From Paenibacillus segetis (GTDB lineage: Bacteria; Bacillota; Bacilli; Paenibacillales; Paenibacillaceae), in assembly GCF_014639155.1 (NCBI RefSeq), contig NZ_BMFT01000001.1, positions 248,001-312,000 of the forward strand: a DNA stretch of 64,000 nt. The letters are read 5' to 3'. Position 1 is the first letter of the stretch. The number at the start of each line of letters is the position of its first letter. A program made the translations under genes and the position numbers. A model generated the notes under the pieces. That model made no database searches. It was not told the origin of the DNA and worked only from the letters and a program-made list of their open reading frames with translations. Shown here piece after piece: positions 44,751-54,519 of this stretch.

Positions 44751-46358
44751 TTATTCAACAGGTTGAACCTTGGAGCGCACATGCTCCTTGTATTCACTTG
44801 GGTTGACCCCAAAGTGTTTCTTGAACAACCTGGTGAAATAAAACTGATCGTGTATACCGATCTGTGCGGCAATTTCCTTTACATAGGTATTGTCCTCCAA
44901 GATTAACTCGGCGGCCTTCTCCATTTTTACTGTATTAATATAGTGGATGATGCTTTGGCCGACTTCTTCCTTAAAGATTCTAGATAGATAGTTCTCGCTT
45001 AAATTGACGTGATTGGCGATCATCGCAAGCGTCATTTTATGCTGATAATGAGAGTTGATATAGTCGATGGCATGTTTAATATCCCTATTTTGCGTCGATA
45101 CAATCGGTTGCTTCTTATGCGAGAACGATTGAAACACAAGCATCATAATGGATAATAGCTCCCCAATTTGTTTACACGCCTCGATGTCCTCTATATACGC
45201 TTTTAAGAGTTTTGGATCTCCGGTGATCATATTTGGATCGCATAGTGGGATATAGTGGATGCAATTAATAATAAATTTCTTAACTTCATAAGGATTAATT
45301 TGTTTGGATTTACAAGTCTCAAGTAACTGTTCGATGATTTGATGGGCTGCTTCAATACCTGAGCGTTTCCAGTTCTGTATTAATTGAACTGAGAAGTCGT
45401 GAACGTCAACGAAATCCAAGGTATCAATAAAGCGGATATCATCAGGATGAATGATCGTCTTGTTCTTGTAAAATTGGATCTGCATCGCGTCTTTACATTT
45501 CCAGAATGCCCGTTTTGCCTCCCCGTACCCCGTAACTTTATCGGAGTATATAATAGTGGGGGTGATGGAGATATACATTTCGATTAAATGGATGATCCGT
45601 TTAATGAAATCCATGATCACAATTTGATGATATTGCAATGTATCGCAAGAGATTAAGAGCAGCAACCCTTTGGATTCTAGTTGAATAATCTCCAGATCAT
45701 CAATCGCTTTTAAGATGTCCAAAATGATATTTTCGATAAAGGATGCAGATATTTGATTTCGTTGTTGGTTACTTTGCACCTTACTATGCTCAAACGTTAT
45801 ATAAAATAAATAGCAACTGGTTTCGGAAAAATGGAGCGTGATCGAATCTTGCTGTTCCAGCTGTTTCAGATCGTAATCCGGATCATGAAAGTAATCTTTC
45901 AAAATAGCATTTTTCACGCTCTTTAGATTATTCTTCATCTGCTGAGTTTGAGTTTCCTGTAGCTGTTGAGACTGCTGCTCTTCCTCTATAAGCTTGACTG
46001 ATTTCTCTAATTGTCGAATCAAATCATCCGTCTTCATACTGATCTTCAACATGTAATCAACGGCTCCAAGCACGAGCGCTTCACGAACTAACTCATATTC
46101 CCCATGGTTACTGGCAACTAGAATTTTGCCAGTATAACCTCTGTTGTTCAGCTCTTTGATCAGTTGTAAGCCATCCATATTGGGCATTTTCAGATCTGTG
46201 ATAATGATATGAGGATTAAACTTGTCGACAAAGGCTAAGGCTTCAACACCATCAGACGCGGTTGCGCAAATGGAGAAGCCTAGTTCCTCCCACGAAATCA
46301 TCGTTCGAAGAGCAACCTTAACAATCGGTTCATCATCTACCAGTAATACATTATACAT
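44751..46358 (-). CDS. Response regulator with AraC-type HTH, YesN family (second pair)
   Basis: A 535-residue regulator. The receiver domain opens with VLLVDDEPIVK; phosphoacceptor Asp55 lies in IIITDLKMP, with Ser83 and Lys105 (YMLKISM). A Gln-rich coiled stretch (about 130-150) precedes the variable middle. The AraC domain closes the protein (IANHVNLSENYLSRIFKEEV, then IAAQIGIHDQFYFTRLFKKH). It is cotranscribed with the kinase, whose stop is 29 bases before its start. The likely target is the ABC operon starting at 48481, across the shared control region. Confidence 0.9.
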   Translation of the reverse strand: MYNVLLVDDEPIVKVALRTMISWEELGFSICATASDGVEALAFVDKFNPHIIITDLKMPNMDGLQLIKELNNRGYTGKILVASNHGEYELVREALVLGAVDYMLKISMKTDDLIRQLEKSVKLIEEEQQSQQLQETQTQQMKNNLKSVKNAILKDYFHDPDYDLKQLEQQDSITLHFSETSCYLFYITFEHSKVQSNQQRNQISASFIENIILDILKAIDDLEIIQLESKGLLLLISCDTLQYHQIVIMDFIKRIIHLIEMYISITPTIIYSDKVTGYGEAKRAFWKCKDAMQIQFYKNKTIIHPDDIRFIDTLDFVDVHDFSVQLIQNWKRSGIEAAHQIIEQLLETCKSKQINPYEVKKFIINCIHYIPLCDPNMITGDPKLLKAYIEDIEACKQIGELLSIMMLVFQSFSHKKQPIVSTQNRDIKHAIDYINSHYQHKMTLAMIANHVNLSENYLSRIFKEEVGQSIIHYINTVKMEKAAELILEDNTYVKEIAAQIGIHDQFYFTRLFKKHFGVNPSEYKEHVRSKVQPVE

Positions 46359-46387
46359 AGGACGGTGCCACCTCTCATGTTGATATG

Positions 46388-48151
46388 TTACCTTGGTATA
46401 GTTAGCTTGCAGCTTGTCCCTTGGCCAATGGTACTTGTGATAAATAATCCATAGCTATCACCATATTGAAGCTTAATACGCTCAGCAACATTTGTAATTC
46501 CGATACCAGATAGTTTATCAGCGTTGCCTTGCTTTGTTGTATCAAAACCTTTTCCGTTATCCATGATTTCGATCGCAATGTTGTGTTCATCCTCCAAATA
46601 AATCCTGATCTGAATGAGCACTTTTCCGCCAATGTCTGTAACTCCATGAATTATCGCATTCTCTGCGATCGGCTGTAAGATGAGTTTGGGAATCATGCTG
46701 TGTAACAACGATTTATCGAGATCATATTCAATATCGAAATTATCGGCATAGCGAATTTTTTGAATCGCAAAGTAATTATCTAAATTCTGTAGCTCTTGCT
46801 CAATCGTAATTTGCTCGTCTTGATTGATGATGGTGCTGCGTAGTAGTTCGGCAAGTGAGGATATACCATCACTAAGGACAGGAACTTGGTTGATGATTGC
46901 GAGCCATCGTAAAGAATTTAGTGTATTGAATAGAAAATGAGGGTTGATCTGCGATTGCAGCATTTGCAATTCGAGAGAACGCCTTCTTTTTTGATGACTC
47001 TTCTGATCCTTCATAAGCTGCTCAATTTTGGCGACCATGCTATTAATTTTATTGGCTAGAACAGCCATTTCGTCCTTACTGTAATCTTCTATGCGATTAG
47101 ACAAATCACCATAGGAAATTTGGTTGCAGAACGCGATAATTTGTCTAATCGGTTTGAGGATACTTGCATATAACACCAGAATAATTAGAATACAAAGGAC
47201 TATTATGATGCTAATTACAATCAGTAGACTTGTTGTTATTTTACTTGTCTCTGAATTGATATAAGAAAAAGGAACGGTTGATACGAGATACCAGCCCAAT
47301 TGACTATTATTTATATATGAGACTTGCTGCATATGCCCATTTACAGTGCCTGTAAAGGAATGATTCTTCAAACGTTCTTGTTTCTTAATTTGATTAAAAA
47401 GTTCATCTTTATAGTAGGAATCTCCAAGCAAAGTCTCCTTATTACTAGAAGACATGATTTTACCTTCTTTATCCATAATCATAATATTCGAGCCTGTTCC
47501 CAGATCGACACTAGAAAGAATAACTTTGGAGAACAACTCTCCACCAATAAAAACAAAGACATAACCTAATTGGTTATCAATGTTATTCAAGTCATTAATT
47601 TTACGACCTAGAACAATTGTATTCGATGTCCGATAGCTTTTGACGTAATTAAGACTATCATAAGGGGTATTTAAATCCACTTGATGAATAATATCTTCAT
47701 ATTTGTCATCGGGAATGCCGTCGTATCCTAGTTCATAAATAGGTTCTCTCTTGGAATTAATGATTCGAACATTTTGCACATATGCAGGATAGATGTTTCT
47801 GTATATATTGTCCATGGTAATATTAATGGCGGCATTGCTAGGAGCAGTCTGGCCAGGGACTGCAGCCAAACGTTCCTGAATCGTACTATTCGTAGAGACA
47901 GATCCGGCGAGAAATTGATAGCTATTGAGTTCAGTTAACATATTTTTATTGAGCAGGGTTAAAGCTTGAAATGTTGATTTGCTTAATTTTTCATTGATTG
48001 ATTTTGAATAGATCGAGTAAGAATAGAAGCCTATAAATAGGATCGGAATCACAGAGACAACCAAGAAAATGATGGTTAAACGGTTCTGGATTTTAAATTT
48101 TCGCATGATTTGTGGGAGACTTGGAAAACGCTTGCATTTTTTACGCTGCAT
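46388..48151 (-). CDS. Sensor histidine kinase, YesM family (second pair)
   Basis: About 587 residues. Two membrane helices (LTIIFLVVSVIPILFIGFYS and a second near residue 300, TSLLIVISIIIVLCILIILV) flank an extracellular sensor domain. A HAMP linker (KPIRQIIAFCNQISYGDLSN) and a coiled segment precede QINPHFLFNTLNSLRW, with phosphoacceptor His405. The ATPase domain shows an N-box LQPIAENAIIHGV and G1 box DNGKGFD. It should report on ligand captured by the binding protein of the divergent operon. ATG 48151 has GGAGGT 6 bases upstream; the frame is open to 48190. Confidence 0.9.
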   Translation of the reverse strand: MQRKKCKRFPSLPQIMRKFKIQNRLTIIFLVVSVIPILFIGFYSYSIYSKSINEKLSKSTFQALTLLNKNMLTELNSYQFLAGSVSTNSTIQERLAAVPGQTAPSNAAINITMDNIYRNIYPAYVQNVRIINSKREPIYELGYDGIPDDKYEDIIHQVDLNTPYDSLNYVKSYRTSNTIVLGRKINDLNNIDNQLGYVFVFIGGELFSKVILSSVDLGTGSNIMIMDKEGKIMSSSNKETLLGDSYYKDELFNQIKKQERLKNHSFTGTVNGHMQQVSYINNSQLGWYLVSTVPFSYINSETSKITTSLLIVISIIIVLCILIILVLYASILKPIRQIIAFCNQISYGDLSNRIEDYSKDEMAVLANKINSMVAKIEQLMKDQKSHQKRRRSLELQMLQSQINPHFLFNTLNSLRWLAIINQVPVLSDGISSLAELLRSTIINQDEQITIEQELQNLDNYFAIQKIRYADNFDIEYDLDKSLLHSMIPKLILQPIAENAIIHGVTDIGGKVLIQIRIYLEDEHNIAIEIMDNGKGFDTTKQGNADKLSGIGITNVAERIKLQYGDSYGLFITSTIGQGTSCKLTIPR

Positions 48152-48480
48152 ATGATGACCTCCGATTTCTCTCTTATTACAAGTTAACATAAAACAGAGG
48201 AGAGATCATTGATGAGCAGACTAAAAGCAAGAATAGTCCATGTAAACGTTAACATTATCCATTCCGTTTATGGGTCTAGGTGATTAACAAGTGACTTTTG
48301 GAGAGTCCAGGATGGATTAAATTAGCTGACACCATCGCAGGAGGATAAGATAATACATAGGTTGGTTTGTATTGTAAATGTAAATTCAAAGTAAAGGGCT
48401 CTATACTTAATTTATCAGATAAAGCGCTTTCCTAATCTGAAGGTAGATGAATTACTAGAGAATCTTAGGGAGGGTTATAC
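48152..48480. promoter_or_regulatory. Divergent control region with cre at 48241-48254
   Basis: TGTAAACGTTAACA (48241-48254) fits the cre consensus fully. A second, weaker palindrome AAAGCGCTTT lies at 48421-48430, close to the ABC operon start. TATTGTAAATGTAAA occurs near 48370. I could not assign a sure -35/-10 pair. No gene was seen in this stretch. Confidence 0.6.
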
Positions 48481-49938
48481 ATGAAAAAGAAAAGACTGAT
48501 TAGTTCATTATTAGTAGTCTCGTTATTGAGTTTGGGATTGGTAGGATGCGGTAATAGCAATAATAATGCTGCAGCTACGACTGACACGAATTCTAAGAAT
48601 ACAACGAATGCGGCAAATGAAGCTACAGGAGATGGAACGAAGACTTTTGAGAACAAGGAGCTTAACATCGCAGTATTCCAAGGCGGTTTTGGACCGGATT
48701 ATTGGAATGAGATCGTTAGTAAGTTTGAAAGCGCTTATCCAGGAGTTAAAGTCAACATGACGATTAATCCTAAGGTCGGCGATGTGATCAGACCGCAGAT
48801 CGTTGCGGGAAATCCCCCTGATTTCTTATCCATTTCCGATACGGAGCAAAGTGGTATCGTATTATCTTTAATTAAGGAAAAAGGTCTACTTGATATTAGT
48901 GATGTATTCGAGAGTAAAGCACTCGATAAAGATCAAACGATCAAGGACATGATTCTTCCAGGGATGCTGGATAGTACACGCTTTCAGCCTTACCAAGATG
49001 GAAAGATCTATCTGGCACCGTTCAACGCAGGACCCATGGGCTTGATTTACAATAAAACATTGTTCGCTGAAAAAGGTTGGGAGGTTCCTGAAACTTGGGA
49101 TGAGTTCTTTGCCCTTGGCGATGAGTTGAATAAAGAAGAGAACTACTTAGTTAACGCGGATGGAAGTAAGACGAAGAGAGCACTGTTCACTTACCAAGGT
49201 ATCTATCCGGACTATTTGGAGGAAATTTTGTATCCAGCCATCGCTAGTGCAGGTGGTACAGAAACGCTAGACAAAATCTATAACTATGAAGAAGGTTCAT
49301 TCAAGAACGATACAGTTAAAAAAGTATTGGATATCTTCTACAAAATTTCTAAAGACGGTTATCTAATGGATGGTACGGTTGCGCTGAACCATACACAATC
49401 ACAAACCGATATGATGATGGGTAAATCATTGTTTATTGTTAACGGTAACTGGATGGAAAATGAAATGAAGGATTCTCCTAGAGAAGCTGGATTTGAATTT
49501 GGTATGACACCTGTGCCTGTATTCAATAAAGGCGATCAAAAATATGTACTGTCCAGCTATGAGCAATTCTCGATTCCTGCAAAAGCGAAAAACCCTGAGC
49601 TTGCTAAAGAATTCTTGAAATTCCTGTATACAGATGAGTCCGTCAAACTATTTGCTGAAAAAGCAAACGGTGCCTATGCGCTTAACGATGCGAAAGAATT
49701 GTCTAAACCATACCTAACTAAAGGTGTGTATGACATGTTTGACGCTTACAACGGTTCCGTATCCATTCTTCAAGGATGGCAGTCACTACCAAAGGGTTCC
49801 AAGGTTAGCGTTGTAACAGAAATGTTCAAGAATACAATTACTCCAGTCATGACAGGTCAAATGACAACAGATCAATGGATGGACAATGTAGAGAAGGCAT
49901 TTGCACAGATCCGTGCTGAGAAAGCAGCAGCGAAATAA
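48481..49938 (+). CDS. Extracellular sugar-binding lipoprotein of the third ABC system
   Basis: A 485-residue lipoprotein. The signal KKKRLISSLLVVSLLSLGL ends in the lipobox LVGC with Cys23, followed by an Asn/Thr tether. The mature part is a family-1 sugar-binding fold (LNIAVFQGGFGPDYWNEIVS, then NPPDFLSISDT and GPMGLIYNKTLFAEKGWEVP, as in maltose/UgpB-type binders). It is a shorter, different class from the LplA-type proteins of the two other systems. GGGAGG lies 8 bases before the ATG. It is the first gene of the operon and is followed by a strong hairpin. Confidence 0.9.
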   Translation: MKKKRLISSLLVVSLLSLGLVGCGNSNNNAAATTDTNSKNTTNAANEATGDGTKTFENKELNIAVFQGGFGPDYWNEIVSKFESAYPGVKVNMTINPKVGDVIRPQIVAGNPPDFLSISDTEQSGIVLSLIKEKGLLDISDVFESKALDKDQTIKDMILPGMLDSTRFQPYQDGKIYLAPFNAGPMGLIYNKTLFAEKGWEVPETWDEFFALGDELNKEENYLVNADGSKTKRALFTYQGIYPDYLEEILYPAIASAGGTETLDKIYNYEEGSFKNDTVKKVLDIFYKISKDGYLMDGTVALNHTQSQTDMMMGKSLFIVNGNWMENEMKDSPREAGFEFGMTPVPVFNKGDQKYVLSSYEQFSIPAKAKNPELAKEFLKFLYTDESVKLFAEKANGAYALNDAKELSKPYLTKGVYDMFDAYNGSVSILQGWQSLPKGSKVSVVTEMFKNTITPVMTGQMTTDQWMDNVEKAFAQIRAEKAAAK

Positions 49939-49976
49939 TCTAGAATTCATTGTTGTGAAGTAACGAATACCTCAAA

Positions 49977-50010
49977 ATACATCCTGTTAAGGCGTCTTAA
50001 CAGGATGTAT
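49977..50010 (+). other. Intercistronic hairpin after the third binding-protein gene
   Basis: A perfect 14-bp stem (ATACATCCTGTTAA / TTAACAGGATGTAT) with loop GGCGTC and no T run after it. This fits an mRNA-stabilising or attenuating element that raises binding-protein levels over those of the permeases. Confidence 0.65.
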
Positions 50011-50035
50011 ATCGCATGAAGAGGAGTGAGAGAAA

Positions 50036-50971
50036 ATGTCTGATGTGCTGCTAACGAAAGTAGCTCCTACAAATAGAGAAATAAAGGGCACAAAATCTAA
50101 AAAGCCAAAATTATTTATCGCTTTATGCACCATTCCTACGCTTCTATTGACCATTATCTTCATGATTATCCCAACAATTAAGGCATTTATGATGTCATTT
50201 ACAGATGCAACGGGGATGAGTGATGACAATAAGTTTATCTTTCTGGATAACTATAAATATATGTTTCATGATGAGATGTTCATCAAATCACTATTTAATA
50301 CCTTCAAACTTATGCTCGTTGTACCGGTCATCACATTAGCCATTGGGTTAGTGCTAGCATTTCTATTAACTCAGACGAAGTTGAAAGAGAGAGGCTTTTA
50401 CCGAACCGTATTCTTCTTTCCAAGTATTATCTCTTTGACAGTCGTAGGTATTATTTGGTCCTTTGTGTTCCATCCGAACATGGGGATCTTAAACAATATC
50501 CTTTCAAATATAGGCTTAGGAAATCTGACCAGACCATGGCTAGGAGATAGCAGTACTGCATTATGGTGTGTAGCTGTAACCCTGATCTGGCAAGCAGCTG
50601 GTTATTATATGGTTATGTATGTTGCGGCGATTGATGGTATATCTCCCGATGTGTTCGAATCAGCGACGATAGATGGAGCAGGACAGTTTAGGAAACTCAT
50701 TAGTATTACAATTCCCCTGCTAAAAGATATTATTGGCATTACTTTTGTACTATCGCTAGCAGGAACGATCAATTTAAGTTTCATTATCGTAAGTGTTATG
50801 ACAGGTGGGGGACCAGCAGGTGGAACCTCTGTGTTATTGCATTACATGTATACTCAGGCCTTCCAAAATTCAAACTTTGGTTACGCCATGGCGATCGCCA
50901 TCTTTACACTGCTGATTTCCTTTGTTCTTTCTTTTCTATCTAGACTACTTACAAATAGAGCAGAAGGGTAG
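50036..50971 (+). CDS. Sugar ABC transporter permease, MalF/UgpA type (third system)
   Basis: A 311-residue permease with six expected helices, starting LFIALCTIPTLLLTIIFMII. The EAA loop reads VFESATIDGAGQFRKLISIT. FPSIISLTVVGIIWSFVFHP is typical of the MalF-like subunit. AGAGGAG lies about 9 bases before the ATG. The partner permease starts 9 bases after the stop. Confidence 0.9.
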   Translation: MSDVLLTKVAPTNREIKGTKSKKPKLFIALCTIPTLLLTIIFMIIPTIKAFMMSFTDATGMSDDNKFIFLDNYKYMFHDEMFIKSLFNTFKLMLVVPVITLAIGLVLAFLLTQTKLKERGFYRTVFFFPSIISLTVVGIIWSFVFHPNMGILNNILSNIGLGNLTRPWLGDSSTALWCVAVTLIWQAAGYYMVMYVAAIDGISPDVFESATIDGAGQFRKLISITIPLLKDIIGITFVLSLAGTINLSFIIVSVMTGGGPAGGTSVLLHYMYTQAFQNSNFGYAMAIAIFTLLISFVLSFLSRLLTNRAEG

Positions 50972-50980
50972 GGGACGACG

Positions 50981-51835
50981 GTGGATAGTAATCAAAAGAG
51001 CATTAGAAATCGAATCATTGCGAACTGGGCCACAAGAATATTTCTCATCTTTGCGACCATCGTCATGTTATATCCGTTCGTGTGGAATCTCTTGGCATCA
51101 TTTAAGAGTAATACAGAATTTTTAACAGATCCATTTGCACTACCGACAGCGCTACATTTCGATAACTATGTACGAGCCTTTGTGAAATCCAAGATGGGCA
51201 ATTATTTCATGAACTCTATCATCCTAGTGTTGTTCTCAACTGCATTGCTTATCGTTCTTGTCGTCCCTATTTCTTATGTGTTAACTAGATTTAAGTTCTT
51301 CGGTTCCAAGATGATTCTTAATTTGTACATGGCTTGTATCTTTATCCAAGCAACTTACATCATGGTTCCTTTATTCCTGCAAGTGAATTCATTCAACATG
51401 CTGGACAACCGAGGAATGTTAGGTGTCATCTATGCCGTTCTTCAATTCCCATTTGCTATCTTTGTATTAAGCGGATTTCTCAGATCCGTACCGAGAGACT
51501 ATGAAGAAGCGGCGAAGATCGATGGTAGTGGCAACATGGGTGTGCTCGTTAGGATTATTGCTCCAATAGCCAAACCGGGGATTGTAACCGTAGGTATGTT
51601 GTCAGCAATGGGCTTCTGGAATGAATATCCGTTAGCGTTGGTATTGATTCAAAGTGAGGGCAAAAAGACATTACCAGTTGGACTTGCGAACTTGTTTGAA
51701 GTTCAACGTTATGCCACAGACTGGAGTGCGTTATTCGCAGCATTGATTCTGGTACTTATTCCAACGATCATATTGTTCGTCATTGGACAGAAGCAATTAT
51801 TGCAAGGTATCAGTGCTGGCGGTATTAAGGGTTAA
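50981..51835 (+). CDS. Sugar ABC transporter permease, MalG/UgpE type (third system)
   Basis: A 284-residue permease. The EAA loop YEEAAKIDGSGNMGVLVRII and the C-terminus GISAGGIKG are standard for MalG-like subunits. The start is GTG 50981, with GTAGGGGA upstream. No ATP-binding gene follows; the operon continues after a 132-base gap with two GH95-type genes. Confidence 0.9.
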   Translation: MDSNQKSIRNRIIANWATRIFLIFATIVMLYPFVWNLLASFKSNTEFLTDPFALPTALHFDNYVRAFVKSKMGNYFMNSIILVLFSTALLIVLVVPISYVLTRFKFFGSKMILNLYMACIFIQATYIMVPLFLQVNSFNMLDNRGMLGVIYAVLQFPFAIFVLSGFLRSVPRDYEEAAKIDGSGNMGVLVRIIAPIAKPGIVTVGMLSAMGFWNEYPLALVLIQSEGKKTLPVGLANLFEVQRYATDWSALFAALILVLIPTIILFVIGQKQLLQGISAGGIKG

Positions 51836-51884
51836 TTCATCACCCTATAGAGGGATTTGTAAACAAAACAATATACGAATGTGG

Positions 51885-51919
51885 AATGGATTCCTTTTTG
51901 CGATAAAGAGGAATCCATT
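51885..51919 (+). other. Intercistronic hairpin before the GH95-like gene
   Basis: A perfect 11-bp stem (AATGGATTCCT / AGGAATCCATT) with a 13-base loop, no T run after it. It lies in the 132-base gap between the permease and glycosidase genes and argues that this stretch is not coding. Confidence 0.6.
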
Positions 51920-51967
51920 GTTACATCTATAGAATACAACTCAACGAGATATGGAGGCATGGCATGT

Positions 51968-54487
51968 ATGTATAACTCTATCTATTTTGACGGAACAGCA
52001 TTGCAGGTTGATCGGGAGCGATATTTGAGAAAGCATGATGTTATATATCAATCACCGACCTATAAAGGATACGAGGGACTTCCGATTGGGAACGGGGATA
52101 TGGGAGGTATGTTATTTCATACGCCTAGTTCAATCGAATTTGTGTTAAATAAGACGGATGTGATCGATTTTGGCGAGAATGGGAATTTCAAAGCTTGGGC
52201 ATGGGAGTCCGAAGAGAAGAATACAGCTCCCGTATCCTGTGGGAAAATTAGCATTACCGACGGGTTGCCGTCATTTGATTGGGTCTACCTGAAAGACTAC
52301 GAGGCAAGATTGAATATCTCGGAAGGTGTCGCTACAATCGCTAGCCAGACCCCTTTTTCTAGCTATTCATATAAGACGTATGCTGCAGAGGAGCCTAGTG
52401 TCCTCGTAATGGAAGTAGAAGCTACTTCGCTCGAAGCGGTAGAAAGAAAGATTACGCTTGAAAAATGGGGGAGTCCGAACTTTTTTCACTATTATGAGCA
52501 AATCTCTACTACCTATGATAAGAACCTATTTAACACCCATACGGGTAAGAAGGATAACTGTGTATATATAGAGCAACAGCTGGAAGGCACGCATTATATC
52601 ATGGCTGCTAAGGTGATCGGTGAAGAAGTAGAAATAAAACTGCCTAACTCCCATGGCTGCGAGATCATTCTCCCTAAGTCCAAGTCTCATAAGTTTACGC
52701 TACTAACAACGGTAATCGTAAGCCAAGAAGGGAAAGTGGATCTGCAAGAGGCGACTCAGCGTCTGGAGCAAATTGAGCAAGGATATAATCAGTTGTTTCT
52801 AGATCACAAGCAAAGATGGAATGAATTTTGGAGTAAGTCCTTTGTTCATCTGAGTGAAGATGATTATTTGGAGAATTTATACTACTTGAACTTATATCAG
52901 CTAAACAGCTGTAGTCGTGGTAAATACCCTATTACGTTTGCGGGGTTGTGGGGCTGGTTCAAGGATACCCGAAATTGGGGGCACTTCTATCACTGGAATC
53001 ATCAACAGACCTATTGGGGTGTGCATGCCGCCAACCATAGCGAGCTAGCCGACAACTACTATCGATATCGAATGAATATGCTAGAGAATGCCAAAGCAGA
53101 TGCCACGAATCTCTACCAGAGCAATGGCGCCTATTTCTCAGATATCTCTAATCTAAATGGATATAACGCGATTGAACCTGATACGATTCGTAACTTTACA
53201 GTAGGGCCGCAGATTGCACTCGATTTGTACAAGCATTATTTGTATACAGGGGATTTAGTCTTTCTTGAAGAACAAGCTTACCCTTTCATGCGTTCCTGTG
53301 CTGATTTATATTGCGATATGTTAGTAAAGGAAGAGGGCGTATATAGAATCAAGGGAGGTTCAACCTCTTATGAGAGCTACTGGAATTTGAAGGATACAAC
53401 AACGGATCATGCTTTGATCACCGCACTCTTGAATGCATTGCTGGCTACTAAGGAACTGGTGGATTTAGAAGATGAACAGGCAGAGTTGTATAAGGATATC
53501 CTGCGTTGCTTGTATCCATTAAATACGGTGAGCGTGGAACATGACGCACAAACGATAGAAATATGGTCCGATGGTACCCAGTGGAATGACCAGAAGGTTG
53601 GTTATTGTGAGGGAGAATATCCAATGTCCCCTTTTCCAGGAAGTCAGCTTGCGATGGTCTACCCAGCTAGTGTTATCGGGTTGCATAATCAGGATAAGGC
53701 AGAGTTTGGACTTGCGAGAAATACAGCCAGAGTTATATTCGATCGAGAAGTATATCAATTAGGGAAGATGGGCTGCTCGGGTCACACGCCAGCGCCGGAG
53801 ATTGCAGCAAGACTGGGTATGAGCGAGGATATGTTCCCGATTTTACACAAATTCATCACGACGTATCAGATGTTTCCTAACGGGTTCATGCATTTTGCAG
53901 ATATTAGTCAGGATCAGCAATGGGCGAAGATATTCAACCCTCGTATATTACCACAGGAGGGGCAGACCCAATGGGAAGAAGTACATGATAAGTCTAAGGG
54001 CGAACGAACGCTCATTCCTTCGGAAACCTTCTTGCATTGTTATTTTGAATCGGCAGCAAATGTGATGGCGGGCATTCATGAAATGCTGTTACAGAGCTAC
54101 CATGGATTCATCCATGTGTTTCCGGCTGTTCCTGAGCATTACAGTGCGGTATTTACCTTGCAAGCTGTAGGAAACTTTGAAGTTACAAGTGAGAAGAAAG
54201 GGCAAGATGTGCGTTATATCCACATTGTTAGCCATAATGGTGGTAAATGTAGAGTCAAGAATCCTTGGAATACGTCCCAAATCAGAGTTATTTCAGGTCA
54301 TAAGCAGGTCGAGTTTTGCTTTGTTGGTGATCTCATTGAATTTGATACCTGTGAACAACAAGGGTATTCCATTGTCCGAAGAGAATATCCATTAGAGAAT
54401 TATTACCAGGATAAATTAACCGCCAAACCCAATCAAAATGTGAAGACGTTCCAAACCTCAAGGCTCGGTAAGTCCAAAGTATACTAA
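51968..54487 (+). CDS. GH95-related glycoside hydrolase (substrate uncertain)
   Basis: About 839 residues, cytoplasmic. The N-terminal block EGLPIGNGDMGGMLF resembles the PLGNGRMGAMVYG block of GH95 enzymes, and the middle is rich in alpha helices with aromatic residues (GLWGWFKDTRNWGHFYHWNH), as in alpha/alpha-barrel glycosidases. It is more divergent than the GH95 protein that follows, so activity on fucose, galactose or another sugar is open. ATG 51968 has GGAGG 10 bases upstream. The frame is open to GTG 51881, but that region contains the hairpin at 51885-51919 and no ribosome site, so I reject the longer form. Confidence 0.7.
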   Translation: MYNSIYFDGTALQVDRERYLRKHDVIYQSPTYKGYEGLPIGNGDMGGMLFHTPSSIEFVLNKTDVIDFGENGNFKAWAWESEEKNTAPVSCGKISITDGLPSFDWVYLKDYEARLNISEGVATIASQTPFSSYSYKTYAAEEPSVLVMEVEATSLEAVERKITLEKWGSPNFFHYYEQISTTYDKNLFNTHTGKKDNCVYIEQQLEGTHYIMAAKVIGEEVEIKLPNSHGCEIILPKSKSHKFTLLTTVIVSQEGKVDLQEATQRLEQIEQGYNQLFLDHKQRWNEFWSKSFVHLSEDDYLENLYYLNLYQLNSCSRGKYPITFAGLWGWFKDTRNWGHFYHWNHQQTYWGVHAANHSELADNYYRYRMNMLENAKADATNLYQSNGAYFSDISNLNGYNAIEPDTIRNFTVGPQIALDLYKHYLYTGDLVFLEEQAYPFMRSCADLYCDMLVKEEGVYRIKGGSTSYESYWNLKDTTTDHALITALLNALLATKELVDLEDEQAELYKDILRCLYPLNTVSVEHDAQTIEIWSDGTQWNDQKVGYCEGEYPMSPFPGSQLAMVYPASVIGLHNQDKAEFGLARNTARVIFDREVYQLGKMGCSGHTPAPEIAARLGMSEDMFPILHKFITTYQMFPNGFMHFADISQDQQWAKIFNPRILPQEGQTQWEEVHDKSKGERTLIPSETFLHCYFESAANVMAGIHEMLLQSYHGFIHVFPAVPEHYSAVFTLQAVGNFEVTSEKKGQDVRYIHIVSHNGGKCRVKNPWNTSQIRVISGHKQVEFCFVGDLIEFDTCEQQGYSIVRREYPLENYYQDKLTAKPNQNVKTFQTSRLGKSKVY

Positions 54488-54519
54488 TCAACTTTTATAA
54501 CGGTGGAGGTTTGGTTACA

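Noticed and set aside
48421-48430. AAAGCGCTTT as a second cre box
   Set aside because: The surrounding 14-mer departs from the cre consensus at three positions, so I note it only as a palindrome.
51881-51967. N-terminal extension of the GH95-related gene from GTG 51881
   Set aside because: No ribosome site precedes it, and it contains a perfect hairpin typical of non-coding gaps, while ATG 51968 has GGAGG upstream.
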